Origin: Georgenia sp. TF02-10
GTDB lineage: Bacteria > Actinomycetota > Actinomycetes > Actinomycetales > Actinomycetaceae
DNA length: 64,000 nt
Assembly (NCBI RefSeq): GCF_022759505.1
Contig: NZ_CP094289.1
Span: 744,001 to 808,000 of the forward strand
Direction of reading: 5' to 3'
This document shows positions 26,704-36,167 of this stretch, piece after piece; position 1 is the first letter of the stretch; the number at the start of each line of letters is the position of its first letter. Position numbers and translations under genes: made by a program. The notes under the pieces are model-generated. The model was given only the letters and a program-made list of their open reading frames with translations. It did not search any database and had not been told where the DNA came from.

Positions 26704-27786
26704 GTGCCTGCCGTCAGCAAGTCCCGAAGCGCCCGCTCCGCCCGTGAGCCGGTCCTGCTCGGGGCGGTGGACGTCGCCCGGGCCGCCGCCGAGGAGGTGG
26801 CGCTGCCGGGCCAGGTGGGCGAGCACCTCGGCGCCGTCGTCGAGGGGGACCGGCTCGTCACGCACCGCTTCGTCTCCCTCGTGCCCGGCTACCGCGACTG
26901 GTACTGGGCGGTCACCCTCGCCCGCCCGCCGCGCGGGCGCAGCGCCACGGTGGACGAGGTCGAGATGCTGCCGGGCGACGGCGCCCTGCTGGCGCCGGAG
27001 TGGCTGCCGTGGTCGGAGCGGCTCGAGCCCGGCGACGTCGGCCCCGAGGACGTCCTGCCCTACGTCGAGGACGACGAGCGCCTCGAGCAGGGGTACGAGG
27101 CCACCGGCGAGGACGCCGACGAGATGGCGATCTACGAGCTGGGCCTGGGCCGGCCGCGGGTGCTCTCCGCCTACGGGCGCAGCCTGGCGATGACCCGCTG
27201 GTACCAGGGCGACCACGGCCCCTACGCCCCCACCGCCAAGGCCGCCAAGGCCCAGTGCTCGACCTGCGGCTTCTTCATGAAGCTCGCCGGCTCCCCCCGC
27301 ACCGTCTTCGGCGTGTGCGGCAACGAGTGGTCCCCCGACGACGGCCGGGTCGTTGCCGTCGACCACGGCTGCGGCGCCCACTCCGAGACCGACGGCCCCC
27401 GCCCCGCCCAGCTGTGGACCCCCACCCCCCCGGTGCGCGACGAGATGGACCTGGAGATCCTCGCCACCGCCCCGGTGCCGCCGGAGGTGATCAGCCACGA
27501 CGGCGAGGAGCCCGCGGCCGCCGACGGCGAGGGGCCGGGTGCCGGCACCGAGGCACCGGCCGCCGACGGCGAGGTTCCGGGCGGGAGCACCGCGGACACG
27601 GCCGCCGACGGCGAGGAGCCGGGCGCCAGCACCGAGGCACCGACCGTCGAGCCCAAGGCTGCCGACGGCGAAGGTCCGGGCGCCAGCACCGAGGCCCCGG
27701 CCGCCGAGGCCGAGGCCGCCGACGTCGATGCGCCAGAGCCGACCGCCGCGGGCCCGAGCACCGAGGACGCCCCGGACCAGCCATGA
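26704..27786 (+). CDS. DUF3027 domain protein with repetitive acidic tail
   Basis: A 360-residue protein. Residues about 15-240 match DUF3027, an actinobacterial family of unknown function: DRLVTHRFVSLVPGYRDWYW, ALLAPEWLPWSERLEPGDVG, and a four-Cys region with CSTCGFFMKL and VCGNEWSPDDG that may bind zinc. Residues 260-345 are a 14-residue-type repeat (ADGEGPGASTEAPA and variants). The stop overlaps the start of the sacsin-like ATPase, so the two are coupled and probably work together. Confidence 0.85.
   Translation: MPAVSKSRSARSAREPVLLGAVDVARAAAEEVALPGQVGEHLGAVVEGDRLVTHRFVSLVPGYRDWYWAVTLARPPRGRSATVDEVEMLPGDGALLAPEWLPWSERLEPGDVGPEDVLPYVEDDERLEQGYEATGEDADEMAIYELGLGRPRVLSAYGRSLAMTRWYQGDHGPYAPTAKAAKAQCSTCGFFMKLAGSPRTVFGVCGNEWSPDDGRVVAVDHGCGAHSETDGPRPAQLWTPTPPVRDEMDLEILATAPVPPEVISHDGEEPAAADGEGPGAGTEAPAADGEVPGGSTADTAADGEEPGASTEAPTVEPKAADGEGPGASTEAPAAEAEAADVDAPEPTAAGPSTEDAPDQP
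27520..27730 (+). repeat. 42-bp class coding minisatellite in the DUF3027 gene
   Basis: Four variants of (A)ADGE(G/V/E)PG(A/G)(G/S)TEAPA follow each other near the C-terminus, with insertions between the later units. Confidence 0.7.
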
Positions 27787-30700
27787 CGGCGACGGCGCCC
27801 GCCCCGGGCCCGGACCCCTTCGGCACCGCCGCGCTGCGCTCGGCAGCCCTGACCACCTGGCGCACCGACCCCTCCCGGCTCCGGCAGGACGCCAACCTCG
27901 AGGAGGACCACGCCCGCGGGTACTACCGGGACCGCGTCGTCGTCGAGCTCGCCCAGAACGCCGCCGACGCCGCCAGCGCCACCGCCGACGCCACGCTTGG
28001 CGGTGCTGACAGCGCCGACGACGCCGACGCTCGCGGCCGCGCCGCCGCCGGCCGCGCCACCGCCAGCGGCCGCGCCGCCGACCAGCACCACCCGGGCCGC
28101 CTCCTCCTGCGGCTGACCACCAGCGGCGACGCCCCCGAGCTGCTCGCCGCCAACACCGGCGTGCCGCTCACCGCCGAAGGCGTCGCCGCGATGGCCAGCC
28201 TGCGCGCCTCGGCCAAGCGCCGGCCCGGGTCGGTGGGCCGCTTCGGCGTGGGCTTCGCCGCGGTCCGCTCGGTCAGCGACGAGATCACCGTGACCACCAC
28301 CGCCCGCGGCGGACCGGCCGGTGTCACCTTCTCTCTCGCATCGGCCGCCGCCTTGCTTGCCGACGCCGCCGCGGACCAGCCCGCCCTCGCCGCCGAGTTC
28401 GCCCGCCGCGCCGGCGACCTGCCTGCCCTGCGGCTGCCGTTCGCGCTCGCGGACCCGCCGCCCGTCCCGCCCGGGTACACCACGGCCGTGCGGCTCGCCC
28501 TGCGCGGGCCGGCGGAGGTCGCCGCGGTGCGGACCGCCCTGGACGAGGTGGGTGACGCCCTGCTCCTCGCCCTGCCGGCCCTGTCCGCCGTCGTCGTCGA
28601 GGTCGACGGCACCGCGCGGACGGTCACCGACGTCATCGACCGCTGGGTCGCCGTCCACGGCGCCGGCGAGCTGGACCCCGCGCTGCTCGCGGACCGGCCG
28701 GTGGAGGAGCGCGACCGGACCGGGTGGGCGATCACCTGGGCGGTGCCCAGGCTGGGCGGCGCCCCGGCAGGTGAGACCGGCACGATTGAACTCCTGCTCA
28801 CCGAACCGCCGGCTGCCTCCGCCCCCGCTCCGGCCGAGCGCGCCCCCGCGCCGGTCGTGCACGCCCCGACGCCCACCGACGAGCCGTGCACCCTCCCGGC
28901 CCTCCTCGTGGCGACCCTGCCGCTGGACCCCACCCGTCGGCACGTCGCGCCGGGGCCGCTCGCCGACGCCGTCGTCGGCCACGCCGGACGGCTCTATGCC
29001 GAGCTCGCCGCGAACACCGACCCGCTCGCGCTCGTCCCGGTCGGCCTGCCCGCGGGACCGCTCGACGCCGCCCTGCACGCCGCCGCCCTCGCCGGGCTCC
29101 GGGACGCGCCGGTGCTCGCGGCCGCGGACGGCGAGCGGGTGTCGCCGCGCGCCGCTCAGGCGCTCACCGGGCCGGCCGGCCAGGACCCCGAGGTGCTCCG
29201 CGCCCTGGCGCCGCTGGTCGGCGGGCTCGTCGCCGTGCCCGCCGACCGGCTGGCGGCGGCCCGCGTCCTCGGCGTCGCGCTGCGCGACCTCGCCGACGTC
29301 GTCGACGCCCTGCCCACCGGCGGCGACCCGGCCCGCTGGCACCAGCTCTATACGGCCCTCGCGCCGCAAGCGGACACGCAGCGGGAGGCCCTCGCCGGCC
29401 TGCCCGTCCCGCTCGCCGACGGCCGCACCGTGCGCGGCGCCCGCGGCGTGCTCGTGCCCCGCCCCGCGCTCGCCGACCTCCTCGCGTCCCTGGCCGGCCT
29501 CGGGCTGCGCGTCGCCCACCCGGACGCCGCGCACCCGCTGCTGCTCCGGCTGGGCGCCGTCGACGGCGGGCCGGTCCAGGTGCTCGACCAGCCGGCGGTC
29601 CGCGCCGCGGTCGAGGCGGCCGCCGGTGCAGACGCCGGCGACGCCATGGCCCAGGTGACCGGCGACGCCACCGCCCCACGCGGAGACGCCGACGACGCCC
29701 CGGACCCAGCCCAGTCCCCGGACCGCGCCCGGCCCGACGTCGTCGCCACCGTCCTGGACCTGGTGGTGGCCGCCGTCGCCGACGGCGAGGACACGCTGCC
29801 GACCTGGCTCGCCGACCTGCCGCTGCCGGCCGCCGACGGCGTCCCCGCCCCGGCCCGGGACCTCGTCCTGCCGGGCAGCTGGGCCGCCGGCGTGCTCGAC
29901 GCGCTCGACCCGGTCGCCCCGGAGGTGGTGCGGCGGTGGGGCCCGGCCGCGCTGGCCGCCGTCGGCGTGCGGGCGGACCTGATCACCTTCACCGTGCCCG
30001 ACGTCGTCGCCGAGCCGGCCGGCGAGGAGGACGTGGTCGAGGGCTGGACCGCCTACCTCGACCACCTCGCCGGCGTCCTCGGCGCCGGCGCCTACGTGGG
30101 CGAGGTGGCCGTGGTCGCCGACCTCGACGCCGTCGCCGCCGACGCCTGGCCGCGCGTCCTCGCCCGGCTCGCCGAGGACCCGCCGGCCCGCGCGGCGCTG
30201 CTCACCCCGGTCCGCTCCGCCGGCGGCGGCCGCCCCGACCGGTCGGCGCTGTCCTACCCCGCCTGGTGGCTGCGCGAGGAGCTGGGCGCCCCGTTCGCCC
30301 ACCCCCGCCGGCCCACCGCCGTGCCGTTCCTGCCGCCCGCCCCGGCCGGCACCGAACGGCTGGACGACGCCGTGCTGGCCGCGCTCGGCGCCGTGACCAC
30401 CCTCGCCGACCTCGACGAGGACGGCTGGGACGCCTACCTCGACCACTGGCCGGCCGACGGGGAGATCCCGCTGCCGGCGGCGCTGACCCTGTGGCGCGGG
30501 ATCGCCGCCGCCGCGCTGGCCGGGCTCGAGCCGGCCCCGCCGGAGTCGGTCCCGGTGCTCGACTGCGCCCGGGCCCGGCTGCTGCCGGCCGCGGAGGCCG
30601 TGGTCGGCACGCCGATGTGGGCGCAGGTCCGGCCGGTGGTCCTTGCCCCGGCCGGGCTCGTCGGGGCGGTGGCGGACCTGCTCGACGTCGACGCCGCGCC

Positions 30701-31124
30701 CGGCGAGGGCGACGACGACGCCGAGCCGGCCGCGCTCACAGGTACGCCGGGGCCCGGGCCTGCCGGGTTCACCGGGACGCTGGAGCGCGGGCAGGCCCGA
30801 TCGGCCGGCACGCCGCTGCCCGAGGCGACCGACCCTCACCGTCGCCAGACCCCGGACGCGGCCCGTGCCCTGCTGCCCGGCGCGCCGACGGAGTGGTGGG
30901 AGTGCACGGCCCTGACGGTCGACGGCGCCGAGGTGAGCTGGTGGGTCACCGACGGCGAGGTGTGGGCGGCCACCACCGCCGGCCTGGCCCGCGGCCTCGC
31001 CCACGCCGCAGGGGAGTGGGACGCCCGGCACGCGGTCGAGGTGGCGCTGACGGACCCGGACCGGCTGGCCGAGCTGCTCGCCGAGTCGGCGGCGGACACC
31101 CCGCCGCCAGGCACGGCCGCCTGA
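27783..31124 (+). CDS. sacsin-like GHKL/HSP90-type ATPase domain protein
   Basis: A protein of about 1113 residues. The N-terminal region has an HSP90/sacsin-type ATP-binding Bergerat fold: N-box VVVELAQNAADAA (Glu, Asn, Asp), then PELLAANTGVPLTAEGVAAM with a lid, and SVGRFGVGFAAVRSVSDEIT (G2 box). The remaining 850 residues are Ala/Leu-rich with no recognised domain. Sacsin-like proteins are co-chaperones in eukaryotes; the bacterial group is uncharacterised. It overlaps DUF3027 by 4 nt. A small Gly/Thr-rich repeat occurs near residues 985-1020. Confidence 0.85.
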   Translation: MTATAPAPGPDPFGTAALRSAALTTWRTDPSRLRQDANLEEDHARGYYRDRVVVELAQNAADAASATADATLGGADSADDADARGRAAAGRATASGRAADQHHPGRLLLRLTTSGDAPELLAANTGVPLTAEGVAAMASLRASAKRRPGSVGRFGVGFAAVRSVSDEITVTTTARGGPAGVTFSLASAAALLADAAADQPALAAEFARRAGDLPALRLPFALADPPPVPPGYTTAVRLALRGPAEVAAVRTALDEVGDALLLALPALSAVVVEVDGTARTVTDVIDRWVAVHGAGELDPALLADRPVEERDRTGWAITWAVPRLGGAPAGETGTIELLLTEPPAASAPAPAERAPAPVVHAPTPTDEPCTLPALLVATLPLDPTRRHVAPGPLADAVVGHAGRLYAELAANTDPLALVPVGLPAGPLDAALHAAALAGLRDAPVLAAADGERVSPRAAQALTGPAGQDPEVLRALAPLVGGLVAVPADRLAAARVLGVALRDLADVVDALPTGGDPARWHQLYTALAPQADTQREALAGLPVPLADGRTVRGARGVLVPRPALADLLASLAGLGLRVAHPDAAHPLLLRLGAVDGGPVQVLDQPAVRAAVEAAAGADAGDAMAQVTGDATAPRGDADDAPDPAQSPDRARPDVVATVLDLVVAAVADGEDTLPTWLADLPLPAADGVPAPARDLVLPGSWAAGVLDALDPVAPEVVRRWGPAALAAVGVRADLITFTVPDVVAEPAGEEDVVEGWTAYLDHLAGVLGAGAYVGEVAVVADLDAVAADAWPRVLARLAEDPPARAALLTPVRSAGGGRPDRSALSYPAWWLREELGAPFAHPRRPTAVPFLPPAPAGTERLDDAVLAALGAVTTLADLDEDGWDAYLDHWPADGEIPLPAALTLWRGIAAAALAGLEPAPPESVPVLDCARARLLPAAEAVVGTPMWAQVRPVVLAPAGLVGAVADLLDVDAAPGEGDDDAEPAALTGTPGPGPAGFTGTLERGQARSAGTPLPEATDPHRRQTPDAARALLPGAPTEWWECTALTVDGAEVSWWVTDGEVWAATTAGLARGLAHAAGEWDARHAVEVALTDPDRLAELLAESAADTPPPGTAA

Positions 31125-31331
31125 CCGAGCCGGGGACCACGCGCCAGGACGACGGCGGGCGACCTCATGCCGAGCCCGCCGCCGGGGAGCAGCACCGGCA
31201 CGGCGAGCGCGATGAGCGCCGATCGTCGCTCGGCTCCCGAGCGGGACGGGGGCGCTGCGCCACATCGCCATCCACTGTCGTACCGGGGCCTCACGCCGCG
31301 TGTGATGATCCTGTCCCTGGAACAGTCGACA

Positions 31332-31430
31332 GCGCCGCAGCGGGCAGGCACCGGGCGCCGCAGCGGGCAGGCACCGGGGGCGCCGCAGCCGGCAGGTGGC
31401 CAGGCGACGACGCAGCCGGCAGGCGGCCGG
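31332..31430. repeat. tandem repeat upstream of the sugar-acid kinase
   Basis: Two exact 23-bp units (gcgccgcagcgggcaggcac plus cgg, 31332-31354 and 31355-31377) are followed by two diverged ones. The array fills much of the gap 31125-31458, which otherwise holds a small inverted repeat ctgtccctggaacag near 31313 that could be an operator. Confidence 0.75.
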
Positions 31431-31458
31431 CGTGCCACCAGCTCAGAGAGGAGCGCGT

Positions 31459-32688
31459 GTGCTCGGCGCCATCGCGGACGACTTCACCGGTGCCACAGAC
31501 CTCGCCATGATGCTGCGCCGAGCAGGCTTCCGGGTCACGGTCCTCATCGAGGACGGAACCCTCCCCGCGACAGAGCTGTCGAGCCTGGACGCGATCGTCG
31601 TCGCCCTCAAGATCCGCACCGCGCCGCGCGGCGACGCCGTCACCGCCGCCCGCGGCGCGCTGCAGAGGCTGCGGTCGTGGGGGGCGACCCGCTTCTACGT
31701 GAAGTACTGCTCCACCTTCGACTCCACCGACGAGGGCAACATCGGGCCCGTGCTCGATGCCGTGGCCGACGACCTCGGCGCCGCTCGCTGCGTCGTCGTC
31801 CCATCGCTGCCTGCCAACGGCCGGACGGTCTACAACGGCCATCTCTTCGTCGGGGCCGACCTGCTGGAGAACTCCTCGATGCGGCACCACCCGCTCACGC
31901 CGATGACACGTTCGCGTGTCGCGGACCTGCTGCGGCCCCAGACGAGCTACACGGTCGGCGAGGTGCGGCGCGGCACCGTGCAGGAAGGCCCGGCAGCGTT
32001 GCGGCGAGCGCTCGATGCCGCGCAGGCGCGCTATCTGGTCCTCGACGCCATCGACGACGCCGACCTCGCGGTCATCGGGGCGGCCACGGCCGACGACGTG
32101 CTCGTGTCGGGAGGCTCGGGCCTCGCCCTGGGCATGTCCGGCCCAGGGACGCCTGACACGGCGTGGTCACCGCCGGGCACCGGGCGCGGCGCGGTGCTGT
32201 GCGGCAGCGTCTCCCGCACGACGCTCGCGCAGATCGCGCACGCCGCACGGTCGCAGCCGGTCCGGCAGATCGATCTGGCGACGGCGATCGCCGACCCGGA
32301 GAGGACGGCGTCAGAGCTGGCCGACTGGATCAGCTGCCAGGACCCGGGCGCCATCCCGGTCGTCTGCGCCGCCCGAGCGCGCAGCGACGTCCGGTCGGAG
32401 CTCGACGGGGTCCAGGTGGCACCGGTGGTCGAGCGGGTGATCGCCGGCGTCGCTTGGGACGTCGTCCGGGGTGGAGCCGTGTCCGCCATCGTCGTCGCGG
32501 GCGGGGAGAGCAGTGGCGCCGTGGTCCGCGCCCTGGGGGTCGACGCTCTACTTATCGGTCCGGAGATCGCCCCCGGTGTGTGCTGGACGACGGCGGCTGC
32601 GCTCGGCCGGCAGGTCGCGTTGGCCCTGAAGAGCGGGAACTTCGGTGAGGAGGACATCTTCACCTCGGCCTGGGAGCACCTCTCGTGA
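31459..32688 (+). CDS. four-carbon acid sugar kinase family protein (DUF1537, OtnK/YgbK type)
   Basis: A 409-residue kinase. The N-terminus LGAIADDFTGATDLAMMLRR is the family hallmark (IADDxTGA). KYCSTFDSTDEGNIGPVLDA, the C-terminal VVAGGESSGAVVRAL and LKSGNFG (GGETSGAV and KSGNFG motifs) are all present. Members phosphorylate tetronate-type sugar acids before aldolase cleavage. GTG 31459 has AGAGGAG 6 nt upstream. The usual partner, a class II aldolase, begins in the overlap with its stop but is broken. Confidence 0.9.
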   Translation: MLGAIADDFTGATDLAMMLRRAGFRVTVLIEDGTLPATELSSLDAIVVALKIRTAPRGDAVTAARGALQRLRSWGATRFYVKYCSTFDSTDEGNIGPVLDAVADDLGAARCVVVPSLPANGRTVYNGHLFVGADLLENSSMRHHPLTPMTRSRVADLLRPQTSYTVGEVRRGTVQEGPAALRRALDAAQARYLVLDAIDDADLAVIGAATADDVLVSGGSGLALGMSGPGTPDTAWSPPGTGRGAVLCGSVSRTTLAQIAHAARSQPVRQIDLATAIADPERTASELADWISCQDPGAIPVVCAARARSDVRSELDGVQVAPVVERVIAGVAWDVVRGGAVSAIVVAGGESSGAVVRALGVDALLIGPEIAPGVCWTTAAALGRQVALALKSGNFGEEDIFTSAWEHLS

Positions 32689-32860
32689 GCCTCGTCGACC
32701 AGCTCATCGTGGCCGGACGCCGCCTGGTCGAGGCGGGCCTGAGCCCGGGCGAACGGGATCATCAGCGCCCGCGACGGCGACCGGACTCGTCACCGAGGCT
32801 CCGCACCGCACCCTGGTCGTCCACGTGCCGGACAGTTCCGGACGGTTCCGGCGGCGAGAT
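32685..32860 (+). pseudogene. class II aldolase/adducin remnant
   Basis: GTG 32685 overlaps the kinase stop and reads VAGRRLVEAGLSPG, the start of a class II aldolase. Expected next is a GNISARDGDR-like segment, but ISARDGDR is found one frame over (32761-32784) and LVTEAPHRTLVVHVP in the third. The gene then ends at the promoter of the histidine kinase. It looks like a truncated, twice-shifted remnant. OtnC/YgbL aldolases normally follow this kinase, which supports the reading. Confidence 0.5.
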
Positions 32861-32874
32861 GGGCGGGGGCTGGC

Positions 32875-32886
32875 TAACCTCCGGCC
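32875..32886 (+). promoter_or_regulatory. -10 box for leaderless histidine kinase start
   Basis: TAACCT at 32875-32880 is 6 nt before ATG 32887, with no ribosome binding site. The sequence just upstream contains a short direct repeat (gttccggac-ggttccgg). Confidence 0.55.
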
Positions 32887-34908
32887 ATGGGGGAGCATCG
32901 GCGGCAGGACGCGGACGAGGTGACCGCGGCCGCCTCAGGGCGCACCCGCGGTCCCGCGTCCGTACGCACCCGCGGTCCCGCCGCACGGTGGACCTGGCGC
33001 CTCGCCGCTGGGCGGGCCCGGGGCGATGCGCCCGGAGGGACCCGGGGCCCGGCGCCCGAGCGCACCTCGACCCCAACGGCCCCCGCAACCGCCCCCGCAG
33101 CCGCCGCCGTCGACGAGGACGACAGCTACACCGCCCCGCCCCGTCAGCGTGCCGTGTTCCTGCGCCAGCTGCCCTTCGCCGGGCTGATGCTGGTGGTCGT
33201 CGTCGCGCTCCTGTTCTATGCCCCGGACCAGCTGCGCGACCAACGCATCGGTGCCGGGCTCGGCGTCGCCCTGGCCGCGACGGTGCTGGCCCTGCTCGTG
33301 CCCTGGCACCGGCTGCCCCGCCGGGCCAGCGCGAGCATCCCGCTGCTGGACATGCTGGCCGTCGCCCTGCTGTCCGGCTCGGGGACAGTAGTCATCTCTG
33401 TCCTCGTCCTGCCCGTGCTGTGGCTGGCGACGGTGTTCCGCCTCGGCGCCCTCGTCGTCGGCCTGGTCGCCGCCAGCCTCGCGGCGTGGGGCCCGGCGCT
33501 GCTGGCCGGCGGGATATCGCTGACCTTCCCGGAGGTCCAGCGCGTCGGGACCGTGCAGCTCGTGCTGATCGCCGCAGGAGTCACGGCGTACCTCTCGGAA
33601 CGGCGCTCGCGGGCCCGGCGCGACCTCCTGGTCCGGCAGGGCGACGTCGTCGAGGAGGCCGTGGCGGACGCCCAGGCCCAGCAGCGGCTGCTGGACTCCA
33701 TCCTCAACACCATCGACGTCGGGGTGGTCGCCCTGGACGGCGCCGGCCGGATCACCCTGATCAACCGCGCCCACGCCCTCCTCGTGGCCGGGCGCCTGCG
33801 GGTGGGTGACCACGTCACGGTGCACGGCGGGATCGACGGCTATGCCGCCGACGGCGCCACCCCGCTCGGCGCCGCGGGCTCCCCCCTGGTCCGCGCCGCG
33901 GCCGGCGAGATCATCGACCGCGAGCTGACCTGGTGGGACCACGGCCCGGACGAGCCGGCCCGCGCGCTGCGGGTCTCGGCGGACCAGCTCTACGACGCCG
34001 ACGGCACCCGCAGGGGCGCCGTCGTCGTCTACCAGGACCTCACCGCCGAGATGGCCGCCCTGGCCCAGCGCGAGGACTTCGTCTCCTCCGTCTCCCACGA
34101 GCTGCGCACCCCGCTGACCTCCGTGCTCGGCTACCTCGACCTCGCCCTGGACGACCCGGCCACCCCCGAGCCGGTCCGGGCGCACCTGGCCGTCGCCGAG
34201 CGCAACGCCGAGCGGCTCCTCCGCCTCATCGGCGACCTGCTCACCGCCGCCCGCACCCGGCGGGGGGAGCTGGAGCTGGACCGCGCGCCGGTGGACCTCG
34301 CCGAGGTCGTCGCCGAGGCGGTGCAGGCGCTGGCCCCGCGCGCCCGCCAGGCCGGGGTGGCCCTGCACGTCGACGCCGCACCGGTGACCGTGACCGCCGA
34401 CCGGTCCCGGCTGCGGCAGGTGGTGGACAACGTGCTCTCTAACGCGGTGAAGTACACCCCCGCCGGCGGCCGGGTGGACGTGGCCACCGAGGCGGTCGAC
34501 GGCATGGCGCGGGTGCGGGTGCGGGACACCGGGATCGGCATCGCGCCGGCGGAGCAGGCCGGCCTGTTCGACAGGTTCTACCGCGCCCCGTCGGTGCGGC
34601 ACGGCAGGGTCGTGGGCGCCGGGCTGGGCCTGCACATCAGCCGGCAGATCGTCCAGGCCCACGGCGGCACCATCGAGCTGACCTCCGCGCCCGGTGAGGG
34701 GACCGAGGTCCGCATCGGCCTGCCTGCGGAGCCGGCGGCGGCCAGCACCGAGGCGTCGGCCGGGCCGGCAGCCGGGACGGACCCGTCAGTGACGCCCGCG
34801 GCCAGCACCGATCCGCCCGCCGGACCGGCGTCCCGCAGTGACCAGCCGGCCGGCCCCGCGACGTGCACCCACCGGCCGGCCGGCCCGGCGACGGCGGTAC
34901 CCAGGTGA
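32887..34908 (+). CDS. sensor histidine kinase (membrane, PAS-like, HisKA-HATPase)
   Basis: A 673-residue protein. A disordered N-terminus of about 95 residues is followed by five to six membrane helices, a PAS-like region (LDSILNTIDVGVVALDGAGR), the phosphoacceptor His404 in SVSHELRTPLTSVLGY, and a HATPase_c domain with N-box NVLSNAVKYTP, G1 RDTGIGI, F-box FDRFYRA and G2 GAGLGLHI. It autophosphorylates and should signal to a response regulator, but none is adjacent; the nearest OmpR-type one is at 44243. The last 55 residues are a repetitive Ala/Pro/Gly/Thr tail (AGPAAGTDPS and variants). Confidence 0.92.
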   Translation: MGEHRRQDADEVTAAASGRTRGPASVRTRGPAARWTWRLAAGRARGDAPGGTRGPAPERTSTPTAPATAPAAAAVDEDDSYTAPPRQRAVFLRQLPFAGLMLVVVVALLFYAPDQLRDQRIGAGLGVALAATVLALLVPWHRLPRRASASIPLLDMLAVALLSGSGTVVISVLVLPVLWLATVFRLGALVVGLVAASLAAWGPALLAGGISLTFPEVQRVGTVQLVLIAAGVTAYLSERRSRARRDLLVRQGDVVEEAVADAQAQQRLLDSILNTIDVGVVALDGAGRITLINRAHALLVAGRLRVGDHVTVHGGIDGYAADGATPLGAAGSPLVRAAAGEIIDRELTWWDHGPDEPARALRVSADQLYDADGTRRGAVVVYQDLTAEMAALAQREDFVSSVSHELRTPLTSVLGYLDLALDDPATPEPVRAHLAVAERNAERLLRLIGDLLTAARTRRGELELDRAPVDLAEVVAEAVQALAPRARQAGVALHVDAAPVTVTADRSRLRQVVDNVLSNAVKYTPAGGRVDVATEAVDGMARVRVRDTGIGIAPAEQAGLFDRFYRAPSVRHGRVVGAGLGLHISRQIVQAHGGTIELTSAPGEGTEVRIGLPAEPAAASTEASAGPAAGTDPSVTPAASTDPPAGPASRSDQPAGPATCTHRPAGPATAVPR

Positions 34909-36086
34909 GCCTGGACCTGCCCAGCCTGCTCACGTTCTCCACCGTGGTCATCCTGGGTGTCTCAGTGGTGTTCGTGCTGGAGTCCTGGGACCGGACGGAG
35001 CGCCGCGACCGCTGGTGGACGACGGCGTTCGCGGCCGCGCCCGCCACCGCGCTGGCCAGCCTGGCCTCCGTCCTCGCGCCCGAGGAGCGCTGGCCGATCG
35101 CGTTGGCCAACGGCAGCTTCGTCCTGATCGGCTTCGCGCTGTGGACCGGGCTGCGGCTGACCCAGGGCCGGTCAGCCATGGTCCCGGTCACCCTCGGTGC
35201 GACGGCGCTCGCCACGCTCGCCCCGTTCGTCCCGCTCCGGGCCGACGGCGCCTGGGCGGGCGGGGAGGTTTACCTCGCCGGCGTCGCGACCGGCACGCTG
35301 CTCGCCGCCGCGGAGATCCTCCGCGGCCCGCTGCGCCGGGACCGGGCCGGGGTCATGCTCGCCGTGCTGCTCCTTCTCGAGGGGCTGCTCTACGCGGTGC
35401 GGCTGGTGCTCATCCTGGTCGCCGGGCCCAGCTCCGCCCTGTTCGCCGACGGCGTGCCGAGCCAGGTCATCACGATGACCAGCACGGTCATGGTGGCGGG
35501 CGGCGCGGTGTGCCTGGCGGCGCTGCGCGCCGCCCGGTCTGAGCACCTGCGCGACCGGGCCCGGAACTTCGACCCGGTCACCGGGGCGCGCACCGCCCGG
35601 TCGTTCCAGCCCCGCGCCGTCTCAGAGCTGCGGGCCGCCGGGGAGGTCCGCCGGCCCGTGGCGCTCGCCGCGATCACTCCCGCCGACCTCGACGAGCTCC
35701 GGGTCGCCTTCGGTGCCGACGCCGCGGACGCCGCCCTGGCCAGGTGCGCCGAGGTGACCCAGCTCCTCGCCCCGCCGCGGGCGGTCATCGGCCGGGACGA
35801 CGCCGACGGCAAGGCCCTGGAGGTACTCCTGCCCGGGTGGACCGAGGCCGACGCCGAGCAGTGGGCCGCCACCGTCCGCCGCGAGCTCCTCGCGGCCCCG
35901 GTGGAGCTGCCCGAGGGCCGGGTGCGGCTGAGCGCCACCGTCGGGATCGCCACCGCCGACCCGCACGGCTACCAGCTTGGTGCGATGTGCGACGCCGCCC
36001 GGGAGGCGGCCCGCGGCGGTGGCGCCGGCGGCGGGCAGGGCCAGCGGGGCGACGCGGCGGAGTCGGAGCCGGACCGCAGTCGCTAG
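34905..36086 (+). CDS. membrane protein with degenerate GGDEF domain
   Basis: A 393-residue protein with about seven membrane helices over the first 210 residues and a GGDEF-like domain after FDPVTGARTARSFQPR. The catalytic loop is not GGDEF: the position reads GRDDADGKALEVLLPG. Cyclic-di-GMP synthesis is therefore unlikely; it may be a sensor or binding domain. GTG 34905 overlaps the kinase stop (GTGA), so it is co-translated with the kinase. Confidence 0.8.
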   Translation: MSLDLPSLLTFSTVVILGVSVVFVLESWDRTERRDRWWTTAFAAAPATALASLASVLAPEERWPIALANGSFVLIGFALWTGLRLTQGRSAMVPVTLGATALATLAPFVPLRADGAWAGGEVYLAGVATGTLLAAAEILRGPLRRDRAGVMLAVLLLLEGLLYAVRLVLILVAGPSSALFADGVPSQVITMTSTVMVAGGAVCLAALRAARSEHLRDRARNFDPVTGARTARSFQPRAVSELRAAGEVRRPVALAAITPADLDELRVAFGADAADAALARCAEVTQLLAPPRAVIGRDDADGKALEVLLPGWTEADAEQWAATVRRELLAAPVELPEGRVRLSATVGIATADPHGYQLGAMCDAAREAARGGGAGGGQGQRGDAAESEPDRSR

Positions 36087-36167
36087 CGGAGGTAGCAGCG
36101 GCCCACTGGCAGGCTGGGACGTGCCACTCGGGGGACCGCTGGCCGGCCGGTATAGAGGGGAGCAGTT

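Noticed and set aside
27222-31271. A 1349-codon minus-strand open frame
   Set aside because: Antisense of DUF3027 and the sacsin-like gene, with composition typical of a shadow frame.
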